Shown here piece by piece: positions 1-9,583 of a stretch of DNA of 64,000 nucleotides (position 1 is the stretch's first letter; every line of letters begins with the position of its first letter). The stretch comes from Clavaria fumosa (lineage: Eukaryota > Basidiomycota > Agaricomycetes > Agaricales > Clavariaceae), in NCBI GenBank assembly GCA_951802425.1, contig OX637804.1, forward strand, positions 1,488,001-1,552,000. Direction: 5' to 3'. The notes under the pieces are model-generated. The model saw nothing but the letters and a program-made list of their open reading frames with translations. It was not told the origin of the DNA and ran no database searches. The translations under genes were made by a program, and so were the position numbers.

Positions 1-2
1 AC

Positions 3-854
3 GTGATCCACGCGCTACTAATGAGGGCCTTACACCCTAAACTGATGGAGAAAGTGCTCTCCTGCGCCGAGCAACCCGCGGATTACCAAGCTTTCCGGGT
101 GCTCACGATACGACTAGACCGCCAGCACCAACTGCACACAGCGGTACAAAGAGAAATGCGGGCCCAAACAGCACCCACTCCTCGCCCCGTCTGGAACCAG
201 CCCGCACAGCGCCAACCCCCGCAGAATCGCTACTGGCGCTCACCCCAGTGGCAGCCACAGGCAGTATGGGAAAGGCAAAACCAATGGAACGCACCACCCG
301 CACAGCCGCAGCAGGCACAATGGCAACCACCTCCCCAGCAGCAGCAGCAACAACAACAACGACAGCAGGCGCCGCCTCCCGGACAATGGAATAGACAAGC
401 CCCGCCAGGTACCAGGCAAGGTACCCCGATGGACACAAGCCGAGGAACCGGCCCCCGTCGCCCGCTCATTTGCTACAATTGCGGACAGGTTGGTCATCCA
501 GCACGACTCTGCCCTGAGCCGCCCCAACGCCGCTCCACCCCCCGACAACAGGCGAGGCTCGGCAACGCATTCGAAATGCGTTCCCCTCCCGGATATTATA
601 CGCCCCCTCTCTTTTCCCCTTACCCTGTTCCTGCATACCCCGCTTCGCACCCGGCTTCCCTTACCTCATTCAACCCCTCGTACGCAGCCTCGACGGCTGC
701 GCAGAACGATTACGAGGAGATGGAAAATACCATTGCGCAGCTGAGGGACCAGCTGCACATTCAACAGAGGCCCAGGGCACCGACACCTGGACCGGAGACG
801 ACCGCAGCAACGTCAAATGCTGGAGATCAGGATTTTCGAGAGGGGTCCACTTGA
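3..854 (+). CDS. Gag C-terminal part of the gypsy element (partial)
   Basis: The frame is open from the window edge, so the N-terminus is missing. The visible part has a Gln/Pro-rich stretch (runs of CAG/CAA near 338-362) and one retroviral-type zinc knuckle, CYNCGQVGHPARLC, at about 474-515, which binds RNA in nucleocapsid proteins. After it comes a Pro/Ser/Thr-rich tail. The stop at 852-854 overlaps the pol frame, which is in the -1 frame relative to gag, so Gag-Pol is probably made by programmed -1 frameshifting or by re-initiation. The slippery site was not identified; GGATTTTC at about 830-837 lies in the overlap but is not a canonical heptamer. Confidence 0.85.
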   Translation: MIHALLMRALHPKLMEKVLSCAEQPADYQAFRVLTIRLDRQHQLHTAVQREMRAQTAPTPRPVWNQPAQRQPPQNRYWRSPQWQPQAVWERQNQWNAPPAQPQQAQWQPPPQQQQQQQQRQQAPPPGQWNRQAPPGTRQGTPMDTSRGTGPRRPLICYNCGQVGHPARLCPEPPQRRSTPRQQARLGNAFEMRSPPGYYTPPLFSPYPVPAYPASHPASLTSFNPSYAASTAAQNDYEEMENTIAQLRDQLHIQQRPRAPTPGPETTAATSNAGDQDFREGST

Positions 855-3800
855 GTGCTAAAGTAGGATCCACGTATATTGTCCCCGCCCGTCGACACCG
901 TGTAAACCAGACCGCATATGACAAACCAATGTTTCCTTTGTCGAAAGAGGCTGAGAGGGCTAAGCACACCCTCAAGAACCTCACCCATAAGAAGCTCCCA
1001 GGGTATAACGATGATGTGGACTGGGACAGGGATCCCAGGACCACGTACGGGAGAGGAGGAGAACGACAATTGGACATGCCAGGTTTCGTGACCACGCTGG
1101 ACACCAAGGAGATCTACGACATCAAGCTGTTAATTGACTCTGGCTGTACGATGTCTGTCATGGACCTGGAATGGGCCACCACCAGGAGGATGAACCTCAC
1201 AGAACTTGAAACTCCCATAGTGTTCAAGAACATCGATGGAACGACGAACATATCAGGGGCCTTCAAGCATTCGGTAACCCTACGACTCAACATCGGAGGC
1301 CATGTCGAGATCAAACAATTCCTATTAGGGCGAGTCACTGGCTACCCAGCGATTCTAGGGCACGATTGGCTCCGACACCACAACCCTAGTATCCGTTGGT
1401 TTGAGAAATACATCCGCTTCGACAAATGCAAGAAGAAGGACTGCCACATCGTAGACTACGGCTATGGCTTACGAAATACACACGATACAACGACCGCGCT
1501 TGACTGGAAGGCCCTATACCCTTTGGTGTTCACTGGGAAGACGGGCCAAAAATTGCCCAAATCTCTACCGGGGATCGACTATGAAATCAAGTTTAAAAAC
1601 GACCCTGGTTTCCTACATTCGAAGGTCTACCCGCTGACCAACAGGGAAGACGAAGCACTGAAAGCCTGGCTCAAAGAAAACTTAGAAAATGGGCGATTAG
1701 TATGGGGAGAGTCGGACTATGTCAGCCCCATCTTCTTCAAAGACGAGGGAGACAAGCTCCGACCCATTATCGACTATAAACGGCTAAATTCATTCTGCGT
1801 GAAGGACATATACCCGCTACCCAGGATTGACGAAACAGTGGCCAGCCTAAAAAAGGCTAAAGTGTTCACAAGCGTGGACGTGGAGTGGGGCTATTGGAAC
1901 GTCGCGATGGCCGAATGGGCACAGCACCTCGCCGCAATAATTACCAAGTACGGTACGGTATGGCCCACCGTCATGCAGTTTGGGTTAATGAATGCCCCTT
2001 CGGTCTTCCAGAGGAGAATGAACTATATTCTCCGCTCCCTGATAGCCACTGGGAAGGTGTTCGTGTACATCGACGACATTCTGGTGGCAACAGAAATGAT
2101 CAAAGAACACCGACGCCTACTCCACGGGGTATTCAAGATACTCCAGGAAAATGACCTCTGTGTCCGAGAATCAAAATGCAAAATAGAACAGCCAGAGGTC
2201 ACGTTCCTGGGATTGCTAATCTCAGAAGGGAGCATCCGGCACTCACCCAAGAAATGCAGAGGAATAGCTGACTGGCCCATGCCGAGGAACAAACACGCCC
2301 TCCAGAAGGGGATCGGCCTACTGAACTATTTCCGAAGATTCATACAGGGATTCGCTACCATCGCCAAACCGCTATACGAACTACTGAGTGACAACGCACC
2401 GTATGTCTGGACGGACCGACAAGAACGAGCCTGGAGACGTCTAATCCATATACTGCAAAGCGACGTAGTGCTGGCAATCCCACAAGATGAAGGCAAATGG
2501 AAAATGGAAGTAGACGCGAGCAATTACGCCACCGGAGGAGTACTTTCACAGCAGCAACCCGATGGCGTCTGGCGACCGGTAGATTTCGTTTCAAAAACCT
2601 TCTCCCCGGCGGAGATGAATTATGCGACATACGACAAAGAGTTTTTAGCGATCATTAGGGGACTGGAAGAGTGGCGCCACTACTTACTGGGAGCCAAGGA
2701 TCCTTTTGAAATCCACACCGACCATGCAAACCTTCAGTATTTTCAAAAAAGCCAAAAACTCAACCCTCGACAGACGCGATGGCAGTCAAAATTACAGTGC
2801 TTTAATTTTGAAGTGAAATACAAACCGGGAAAAACAAATATGAAGGCGGACGCTCTCTCCCGACGACCGGACCACTGGGAGGGAACAGACAAATACGAAA
2901 AACCCTTGGTACAGGTTTTCCCAGCCCAGCGCCTTGCTACGCTCTTGATCCCCGAGCCGACAATCGACCAATTGCTCCTGGAGGCACATGCAAACACTGT
3001 GCCGCCTAAAACGATACCCTACGAGAAAGGAGCAGACGGACTTTTCAGACACGAAGGAAAGGTCTGGGTGCCCCAAGACCTAGTACATAAGGTGCTAATG
3101 GAGCTACACGACTCCCCACTCGGAGGGCACCCTGGACCCGAGAAGACGTTAGAAAGTGTCACCCGACAGTTCACGTGGCCAGGAGCCAAAGAGGACGTAA
3201 CGGAGTATGTGGACGGCTGCGAAAAGTGTCAGAGGACAAAACCCGACCGGACGAAACGACGCGCGCCCCTGCACCCGCACGCGATACCGCCCTGCCCGTG
3301 GCACACGATAACCTGGGACCTGATCGGACCGCTGTCGAAGTCTGCCACGCACAACGCCATCCTCGTAATATGCGACAAACTTACGAAAATGACCTTGCTG
3401 GAAGCCACGGACACAAAGCTCACGGCGCTAGGAGCAGCGAAAATCCTGCGGGACCGCGTACTTCGTAGCCATGGAGTGCCTTGCAAGGTGATAAGCGACC
3501 GAGGATCCCAATTCGTCTCGAACTTCATGGGGGAGTTCTACAAAATTATTGGGATAAAAGGGAACCCGAGTACCGCCTACCACCCGCAAACCGATGGGCA
3601 AACAGAGAGAATGAACCAGGAGATAGAAATATACCTGCGTTCATACGTCGATTTCATGCAAGACGATTGGTCGGATTGGTTGCCCACCGTGGAGTTCGCT
3701 CTGAATAACCGACAACACTCTGCCACCAAGTACAGCCCCTTCTTCCTAAATTATGGCTTTCACCCGCGTATGGGCGATATTAGCCTGCCCGACGTGCCAC

Positions 3801-4390
3801 ACACCCCAGAGGCCTCTGACTTCGCCGCAAAATTGCAGAAGGCTAGGGAGAATGCCAAGAAGGCCATGGAGAAAGCTGCACAATATATGAAAACCGCCTA
3901 TGACAAACATAAAAACACAAAAACATTAAACTACAAGAAAGGCAACCTAGTCTGGCTGGACGCCACCAACCTAAACACGGAACGACCATCAGAGAAGCTC
4001 ACGGACAGGAGAGTTGGCCCTTTCGTGGTAGTAGAGAAAGTAGGACCGGCCGCCTACCAACTCAATCTACCAGCGACTTGGAAGATCCACCCAGTGTTCA
4101 ACGAGATGCTGCTCATGCTGTATAAGGAAGGAAAGTTCCCTAACCAGACCCCGGACGAACGCCCACCTCCCGAATTGATCGACGACCACTTGCAATACGA
4201 CGTGGAAGAAGTACTGAAGAGCCGAAGGCACAGACGTAAGTTGCAGTATCTGGTGAAATGGGCCGGCTATCCCCACGAAGACAACACGTGGGAGCCGAAG
4301 GCAAACCTGAAGAAAGCGGCGGAAGCGATTGCGGACTTTCATCGAAAACACCCTGAAGCAACACGTGCTCTCATGGTGTCTTTTACCTGA
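851..4390 (+). CDS. Pol polyprotein: protease, RT, RNase H, integrase, chromodomain
   Basis: A 1,179-residue frame with every expected domain. The aspartic protease motif LLIDSGCT is at about residue 95. Reverse transcriptase has VYIDDIL near residue 405. RNase H begins at MEVDAS near 552. The integrase has the H-H-C-C zinc domain at about 750-795 (CEKCQ) and DDE core residues near 822 (TWDLIG), 882 (ISDRGSQF) and 918 (QTERMNQE). A chromodomain closes the protein at about 1116-1170 (YLVKWAGYP...NTWEP), which in chromoviruses directs integration to modified histones. No internal stop or frameshift is seen. The nominal start at 851 is TTG; the frame is also open upstream, consistent with expression as a Gag-Pol fusion. 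Confidence 0.95.
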   Translation: MSAKVGSTYIVPARRHRVNQTAYDKPMFPLSKEAERAKHTLKNLTHKKLPGYNDDVDWDRDPRTTYGRGGERQLDMPGFVTTLDTKEIYDIKLLIDSGCTMSVMDLEWATTRRMNLTELETPIVFKNIDGTTNISGAFKHSVTLRLNIGGHVEIKQFLLGRVTGYPAILGHDWLRHHNPSIRWFEKYIRFDKCKKKDCHIVDYGYGLRNTHDTTTALDWKALYPLVFTGKTGQKLPKSLPGIDYEIKFKNDPGFLHSKVYPLTNREDEALKAWLKENLENGRLVWGESDYVSPIFFKDEGDKLRPIIDYKRLNSFCVKDIYPLPRIDETVASLKKAKVFTSVDVEWGYWNVAMAEWAQHLAAIITKYGTVWPTVMQFGLMNAPSVFQRRMNYILRSLIATGKVFVYIDDILVATEMIKEHRRLLHGVFKILQENDLCVRESKCKIEQPEVTFLGLLISEGSIRHSPKKCRGIADWPMPRNKHALQKGIGLLNYFRRFIQGFATIAKPLYELLSDNAPYVWTDRQERAWRRLIHILQSDVVLAIPQDEGKWKMEVDASNYATGGVLSQQQPDGVWRPVDFVSKTFSPAEMNYATYDKEFLAIIRGLEEWRHYLLGAKDPFEIHTDHANLQYFQKSQKLNPRQTRWQSKLQCFNFEVKYKPGKTNMKADALSRRPDHWEGTDKYEKPLVQVFPAQRLATLLIPEPTIDQLLLEAHANTVPPKTIPYEKGADGLFRHEGKVWVPQDLVHKVLMELHDSPLGGHPGPEKTLESVTRQFTWPGAKEDVTEYVDGCEKCQRTKPDRTKRRAPLHPHAIPPCPWHTITWDLIGPLSKSATHNAILVICDKLTKMTLLEATDTKLTALGAAKILRDRVLRSHGVPCKVISDRGSQFVSNFMGEFYKIIGIKGNPSTAYHPQTDGQTERMNQEIEIYLRSYVDFMQDDWSDWLPTVEFALNNRQHSATKYSPFFLNYGFHPRMGDISLPDVPHTPEASDFAAKLQKARENAKKAMEKAAQYMKTAYDKHKNTKTLNYKKGNLVWLDATNLNTERPSEKLTDRRVGPFVVVEKVGPAAYQLNLPATWKIHPVFNEMLLMLYKEGKFPNQTPDERPPPELIDDHLQYDVEEVLKSRRHRRKLQYLVKWAGYPHEDNTWEPKANLKKAAEAIADFHRKHPEATRALMVSFT

Positions 4391-4491
4391 GCAGTCACAC
4401 ACTCAGGGTCAAGCACCCAAAAAGAAAACTGCAAGCGACCTTGCCGACCAAACACCTTCTTCCTCTCCCCTCACAACCTACACCCACTGCC

Positions 4492-5226
4492 ATGCCGCCC
4501 GACCGTACCCCTCAACCCCCACGCCGCGGAATGTACGCCCGCCGCGCTGCAGGATGGCCGAACCACCTACCGCGCCCCCCTCCCGCTGAGACCACCCGCC
4601 AACGACCCGCGCTCGACCTGCGGCCTGGACCAGACCCACGAGGAACGCCGCCGGCACTCCAGCGCCCCCCATCGTCCCCTGGAACAACTGCCCGCATGCG
4701 CCATATCCTAGACGCAGTGCGGATCCCCCACGCACGCCGAGTATTGGGGTTAGACCCCCCACCGCTGATGACGGACGACCCCCCTTCGCGGATACCACAG
4801 TTTCGACGAAACCGAGAGCTCCTGGAGCCTGAGGACGATGTTTGGCTCCGCAGGATGGCCGAGCGGCTCAGCGTGAGCTTTAGCCGTGCCATGTGGACCG
4901 AACTGCGAGGACTGCAGTTTGAGCAGCAACGACGCGTCCTCGTCGAGATATGGGTGAATTCTCGGAGCTCAAGACTACGATTCGAAGTTCCGTTACCGCC
5001 GGAGCCTATCCTACAAGAAGAATGGGCCGTACACCACAGTCGCACAGGCCCCCCCTGGGTCATACCCGTGTCCACCGACGTCATGACCCCATGGATTGTC
5101 CCCGCCGATGCCTACGAACACCCCCTCGTGCCCGACACACGCGACACGAGTCTCGACCCACCCACCGAACTCGAGCCGTCGACTGAACTACCACCGCGCG
5201 AACACCAGGAGAGCCCGGAAGCCTAG
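4492..5226 (+). CDS. Third ORF of the gypsy element, function unknown
   Basis: An ORF of about 244 codons starts at the ATG at 4,492, some 100 bp after the pol stop, and ends just before the purine run and LTR. It is rich in Pro and Arg at the N-terminus, with a more ordered central part (about 4,800-5,080) containing aromatic and charged residues, then an acidic Pro/Thr-rich tail. No zinc finger, transmembrane segment or known catalytic motif was recognised. Its place, between pol and the 3' LTR, is where env or accessory ORFs sit in some gypsy elements, but nothing in it looks like an envelope protein. It could be translated from the full-length RNA by re-initiation or from a spliced RNA. 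Confidence 0.6.
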   Translation: MPPDRTPQPPRRGMYARRAAGWPNHLPRPPPAETTRQRPALDLRPGPDPRGTPPALQRPPSSPGTTARMRHILDAVRIPHARRVLGLDPPPLMTDDPPSRIPQFRRNRELLEPEDDVWLRRMAERLSVSFSRAMWTELRGLQFEQQRRVLVEIWVNSRSSRLRFEVPLPPEPILQEEWAVHHSRTGPPWVIPVSTDVMTPWIVPADAYEHPLVPDTRDTSLDPPTELEPSTELPPREHQESPEA

Positions 5227-5250
5227 CGGGTCCGTCGGGACGCCGGACCA

Positions 5251-5264
5251 CAGGAGGGGGACTA
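5251..5264 (+). promoter_or_regulatory. Polypurine tract next to the 3' LTR
   Basis: The run CAGGAGGGGGA immediately precedes the LTR start TGTTAC, the position at which plus-strand DNA synthesis is primed in LTR retrotransposons. Confidence 0.6.
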
Positions 5265-5608
5265 TGTTACAATCTCACCACGTCACCCCCCCTCCTTTCC
5301 TTTTCACCATATCACCGCCCTCCTTTTCTACCCTTCACGACTCCCCTTCTCTTTCATCACATGCCTCATGCCGCGCCCCTCTTATGTTATCACACGTGAG
5401 TCATCCCCGGCCTCGCCTCCTATGCACGGACTACACGCTTTCCCCATGCTGCGTTATGACTCACCCTCCTGTAGTATATAAGTAGCTGTACCCACCTGTA
5501 ACAATCCCTTAGGTTGTTACTTTCTATCACATACATCCTTTGCTCCTATTCGGCCGATTCGACCTGAGTCCCTCGAATACCCGGGAGTCAACGCGACACT
5601 TGTTGACA
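5265..5608 (+). repeat. 3' LTR of the gypsy element (~344 bp)
   Basis: It begins TGTTACAATC after the purine run and ends GTTGACA, giving the usual TG...CA ends with short inverted TGT/ACA. A TATA-like box (GTATATAAGTAG) is at about 5,473-5,484, as expected for the U3 promoter. Right after the LTR a WD40 reading frame opens, which supports 5,608 as the 3' boundary. The 5' LTR is outside the window, so the end is inferred, not verified. Confidence 0.75.
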
Positions 5609-5610
5609 GT

Positions 5611-6675
5611 ATCACATCAGTGCCATTCTCTCCAGATGGCACAAGGATAGTTTCAGGGTCAGGAGACATGACAGTGAGAGTGTGGGATGCAGTCAATGGT
5701 GCTCATCTGCAGACACTTCACCATTCTCATTGGGTTGGATCAGTGTCATTCTCTCTAGATGGCACAAGGATAGTTTCAGGGTCTGATGACTGGACAGTGA
5801 GAGTGTGGGATGCAGACACTGGTGCTCATCTGCAAACATTTGAGGGCCATTCTAATTGGGTTGGATCAGTGTCATTCTCTCTGGATGGCACAAGGATAGT
5901 TACAGGGTCTAGAGACAGGACAGTGAGAGTGTGGGATGCAGTCAATGGTGCTCATCTGCAGACACTTGAGGGTCATTCTAATGGTATCATGTCAGTGTCA
6001 TTCTCTCCAGATGGCACAAGGATAGTTTCAGGGTCTGATGACAGGACAGTGAGAGTGTGGGATGCAGTCACTGGTGCTCATCTGCAAACACTTGGTCATT
6101 CTAATGGTATCATGTCAGTGTCATTCTCTCCAGATGGCAAAAGGATAGTTTCAGGGTCTGATGACATGACAGTGAGAGTGTGGGATGCAGTGACTGGTGC
6201 TCATCTGCAAACACTTGAGGGTCATTCTAATGGTATCATGTCAGTGTCATTCTCTCCAGATGGCAAAAGGATAGTTTCGGGGTCATCAGACAGGACAGTG
6301 AGAGTGTGGGATGCAGTCACTGGTGCTCATCTGCAGACACTTGTGGGCCATTCTGGGAGGATCAGATCACTGTCATTTTCTCCAGATGGCACAAGGATAG
6401 TTTCAGGGTCTGATGACAGGACAGTGAGAGTGTGGGATGCAGCCACTGGTGCCCATCTGCAGATATACAGTGATTTCAACTGTGGACAGTCATGGCCATA
6501 CCTCATCAATGATGGATGGTTATTCAACTCTTTCACAGGACAGAAACTTTGTTGGATTCCTCTGGCTTATCGCAGAATATATGCATTCACCATAGATCAG
6601 TTGGCAGTGGTCACACCCCAGCACTCCATCATTGCCCTCACATTCACTTCCTTGCATTCCTCCCTCAATAAATAG
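5611..6675 (+). pseudogene. WD40-repeat protein, C-terminal part, 5' end removed by the gypsy insertion
   Basis: The frame resumes directly after the LTR with a WD40 strand (ITSVPFSPDGTRI) and contains seven WD40 units of about 42 residues (SVSFSPDGTRIVSGSDDRTV then RVWDAVTGAHLQTL), nearly identical in DNA as well as protein. It ends with a non-repeat tail (about 6,470-6,675) containing DGWLF and LCWIPLAYR, typical of the C-termini of basidiomycete NACHT-WD40 proteins. Those are STAND/NLR-type receptors in which the WD40 part forms the ligand-sensing propeller. No NACHT domain is visible because the upstream half lies beyond the retrotransposon. High unit identity suggests homogenisation by unequal exchange. 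One unit lacks two residues before GHSN. Expression from an LTR promoter is possible but not shown. Confidence 0.8.
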
Positions 6676-8328
6676 CATTATTTACCTCCACTTTGGTACT
6701 GCAATCAGTTGGTCATGTATACAATATGTAAGGTCACCTTATTATTCCAGTGGGCCAAATCCATCATACAAATATGTCCTGTCACTAATCATGGAGGAGC
6801 TTAAGTAGCAGTTCCACCCCACCATGCCAGCCTCCACCATCTTCATTATCTGGCTCATTTGTTGTCCTATAAGTGCATGGACTCTATAAAGACATGGACA
6901 CTCCTCCTCCATGTATGGATGCTGTGGTACAGTTAAGTCCAGTTCTTTGTTAAATTGGTCAAACCCTGGACCAGACTTTAAGCTCTGGTTCAGAGAAAAA
7001 CTTGAACTTTGAACCTAAGTCTGGTTCATTTGGACTGGACTTTTACTAAATATGGTAATAGTTTGAGTTTTTAAGCCAAAAATTCAGTCCAGTTCAGACT
7101 ACTTGCTGAATCTGAACCCCAAATTTAGTCTGGTCCAGTCCAGCTCAGGTCCAAACCAAAGTTCAGGACTGAACCATAGCATCCCTATGTCACAGTGCTG
7201 TTCAGTCATCTGATCTATCTCCAATCGCCTCTGATCCAACTCTGATTACCTCTGATCCAACTCCAACACATCTCCACTCCAACCCTATCACCTCCACTCC
7301 AACTCCACTCTGACTTCCCCTCGTTGAACCTCTGAGATCCTTAGACAAAACTCTGCATTGCTACATGTATGTGAACTGGAGTCAAGTTAGTGCTAGAGTT
7401 TCATGGGCCTGGAGGTAGTGCTGGAGGTGGGAGCTGGTGATGTGGTGAAAGGAGGCAAAGGAGGCAGAAAAGCAGAAACAGAAAGGAAGTGGAGCCTGCC
7501 CCTTCCTTGTAAATTTTTTAATGTCTACATGAAATTTCCTTTGCTTTTATAAGAATTTTATCATGATGCAAATTTGAGTGAACAGAAAAAAAACAAAATC
7601 AGAGCAGAAAGCAAGGAGAGTCAAGGTTATACTTGGAATACAACTTTCAGAAAATTAGAAAGTTACAGGTTTTCAATGAATTCTGGACAATGAACTTCAA
7701 CCAAACAAAAACTAAAAAAAGAGTTTGAAGAGTATTGGAAAACAGAGAACCAGAAAGAGTGAATTAGAGTTTCAGAGCTTCATAAAATCAAGAAAATCAG
7801 GGAATCAGAACATTAGAGTATCAGAATGATTGGATCAGAGTTTTGGAAAGTCAGGAATATCAGAATATCAGAATATCAATGTATTGGAATGAGTGGATCA
7901 GAGTTTAGCAAGTCAGGAAAATTAGAATTGGAGAAACAGGAAATCAGAGGGTATGGAGAAAAGTAGAGGTGGAGTGTAGACAGAATAAAATAACAAGATA
8001 ATCAAAATGTCCTTGTTCATCAAAGGAGTAATAGTAAATAAGGCAACAGAATGGAATTTCAGAATCTTGGAGAATCGGAGGATTGGAATCAGGAATGCAA
8101 ATGAGGAATGCAAGCAAGCAAGCAGTCCAGGGGTAAGGCCATGGGCCTTCTGTTCTATTACTGTGATTACATAAGCATACATACCAGCAGCCCTCTGGAG
8201 GTGCAGAGCGGTTAGAGTTCTCATCCACAGCTCGACGAGATGTCCGCCAATTATAACTATATAAGGTAACGGTAGCTTCTACATTGTACTGATAGTCTAT
8301 CTCAATTGCTCATCACAAGGCATTTCTC
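6676..8328. other. Non-coding stretch, mostly left arm of the inverted duplication
   Basis: No convincing coding frame. It holds the tail of the WD40 gene's 3' flank, an imperfect hairpin MITE-like unit (6,914-7,187) and an AT-rich stretch with degenerate CAGAATATCAGAA/GATCAGAG motifs (7,740-7,960). From 6,936 onward the sequence reappears in reverse complement at 57,222-58,612. Confidence 0.7.
6914..7187. repeat. MITE-like inverted repeat (hAT-like ends, degenerate)
   Basis: The left end TATGGATGCTGTGGT and the reverse complement of the right end (TAGGGATGCTATGGTTCAGTC) resemble each other, and the interior is made of repeated CTGGTCCAGTCCAG-type words that can fold on themselves. TAGGGATG ends recall hAT-type MITEs. 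No 8-bp target duplication was found, so it is either old or truncated. The second copy, at about 58,340-58,612, lacks the outer ~20 bp of the corresponding end, which coincides with the end of the duplicated arm. Confidence 0.45.
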
Positions 8329-9583
8329 CTATCCAAACCGAGTCTTCAATCCGTCGTACACCAAGAAGATCAACGCGCTGCTCGGCACAGCTCGCGCAAC
8401 GGTGATGCCGCAGCCCGCATAGAGACCTCTCAGACCCTGTTTGGTCCACAACGCCCTGCCCATGCCGAGGAAGCTCAGGCGCGGCACACCCGCGGCGCGC
8501 GGACGCAGCTCCTCCTCTGTCTGCATCGCGCTCTTGATCGTGTCCGCGGGGAACAAGGCCACGTTGTACGCGACGCCCGCGCACGCGCCAGACAGCGCGG
8601 ACTCCCACGCGTGCAGGGGTCGCGCCGCCGCCGTCGTCGGCGAATGCAGGGAGGGGTCGCGCGCGAGCAGACACGACGCGACGAACTCCTTCGTGGTGAA
8701 CCATGCGACCCCGCCGCCCGTCTCGCGCAGGAGCGTGCCGGAGTGCCCGAGCCACATGCCGCGCACGCCTTCCGCGCGCAGGACGGAGGCGATAATGGAG
8801 ATGGGCCCCGGCGGCTTGGGGCGGGCGGTGATGGGTGTGGCGGAGGAGCTGGCGAGAAGGCCGCCTGAGAGGCGGCCGGCGGTGGTGGCGGCGGCGGCGA
8901 GTGCGGGCGCGGGTGCGGCTCCGGGTGCGATCATCTGGACTTGCATCTTACATTTGACAAGCTCAATGGGCGTCCTAGATGGAATGCGTTGTCAGCGCGT
9001 CGAATATTTCCTCTCCGCAAACATTGGGGCCACTGACAGGACGAAGCTCGTGATGGCGCCGGCGCCCGCAGCCGCGACGGCGAGTTGTGGGAGGGTGAGC
9101 TCCTGCGCCGGTGGGAGGGCGAGCACGCGGCGGATTAGACTCTGCAACTCGCTGTAGGAGAGAAAGAGGGTGGCGTTTTCCGCCATGGCGCCCGCGACGG
9201 GGGCGGACAGGCCCTAAGCCAAACAAGTCAGATACACGCAAGTGGGCTGTATATAGCTGGGTTTGAGGTAGCACGCACGCGATACAGGCCCTTTACGCCC
9301 CCCGCCTGCCACGTTTGCGCCAGACAGTCGACCGGCCCGCTGAAGCGCGCGGTGCGGTCGAGCACCTGCGCCTGGAGCCGCACCTTGGTGAGGTCGAACG
9401 GGTGCTCGAGCACCTTGGATAGCATACCGGCTACCTGTAGTATTGTCACGGCGAGAAGCCAAAGATCCGGTTACTGGAATTTCTTTGAAAGGGAATGTGA
9501 GACTGACGCACACTGCCGTATGCGATATCCTTGGACGCCCTTAGAGCGAGGTGATCCAGTTCTGGTTCTGGAGAGGGATCCAT
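8329..9583 (-). CDS. ORT1: Mitochondrial ornithine carrier (ORT1/ARG-13 type), intact copy
   Basis: Four exons (9583-9512, 9434-9279, 9213-9038, 8974-8329) with GTGCGT/GTCAGT donors give a 349-residue protein. All three mitochondrial-carrier signatures are present: PFDLTK in repeat 1, PIELVK in repeat 2 (bridging exons 3 and 4) and PADTIK in repeat 3. The stretch ETGGGVAWF and the C-terminal GCGITVARAVPSSALIF match the ORT1/ARG-13 subfamily, which exchanges cytosolic and matrix ornithine for arginine synthesis. A linker rich in Ala/Ser after the second signature is longer than usual. The start at 9,583 gives the expected short N-terminus (MDPSPEPE then ASKDIAYGSVAGM). The carrier assignment is firm; the substrate rests on subfamily motifs only. 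Confidence 0.9.

Larger units (their letters stand above)
1..5608 (+). mobile_element. Ty3/gypsy LTR retrotransposon (chromovirus type), 5' part outside window
   Basis: A gag end with a CCHC zinc knuckle, a pol ORF in the order protease, reverse transcriptase, RNase H, integrase, chromodomain, a third ORF, a purine run and a 3' LTR follow in order. This gene order and the C-terminal chromodomain are those of fungal Metaviridae (chromoviruses). The pol ORF is uninterrupted and catalytic motifs are present, so the copy looks young. The 5' LTR and gag start lie off the left edge, so LTR-LTR identity and the target duplication cannot be checked here. The 3' LTR abuts a WD40 reading frame, showing that the element sits inside a gene. 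Confidence 0.93.

Noticed and set aside
103..650. ORFs antisense to gag
   Set aside because: Shadows of the Gln/Pro-rich gag frame; Cys/Val-rich composition follows from complementing CAG/CAA runs.
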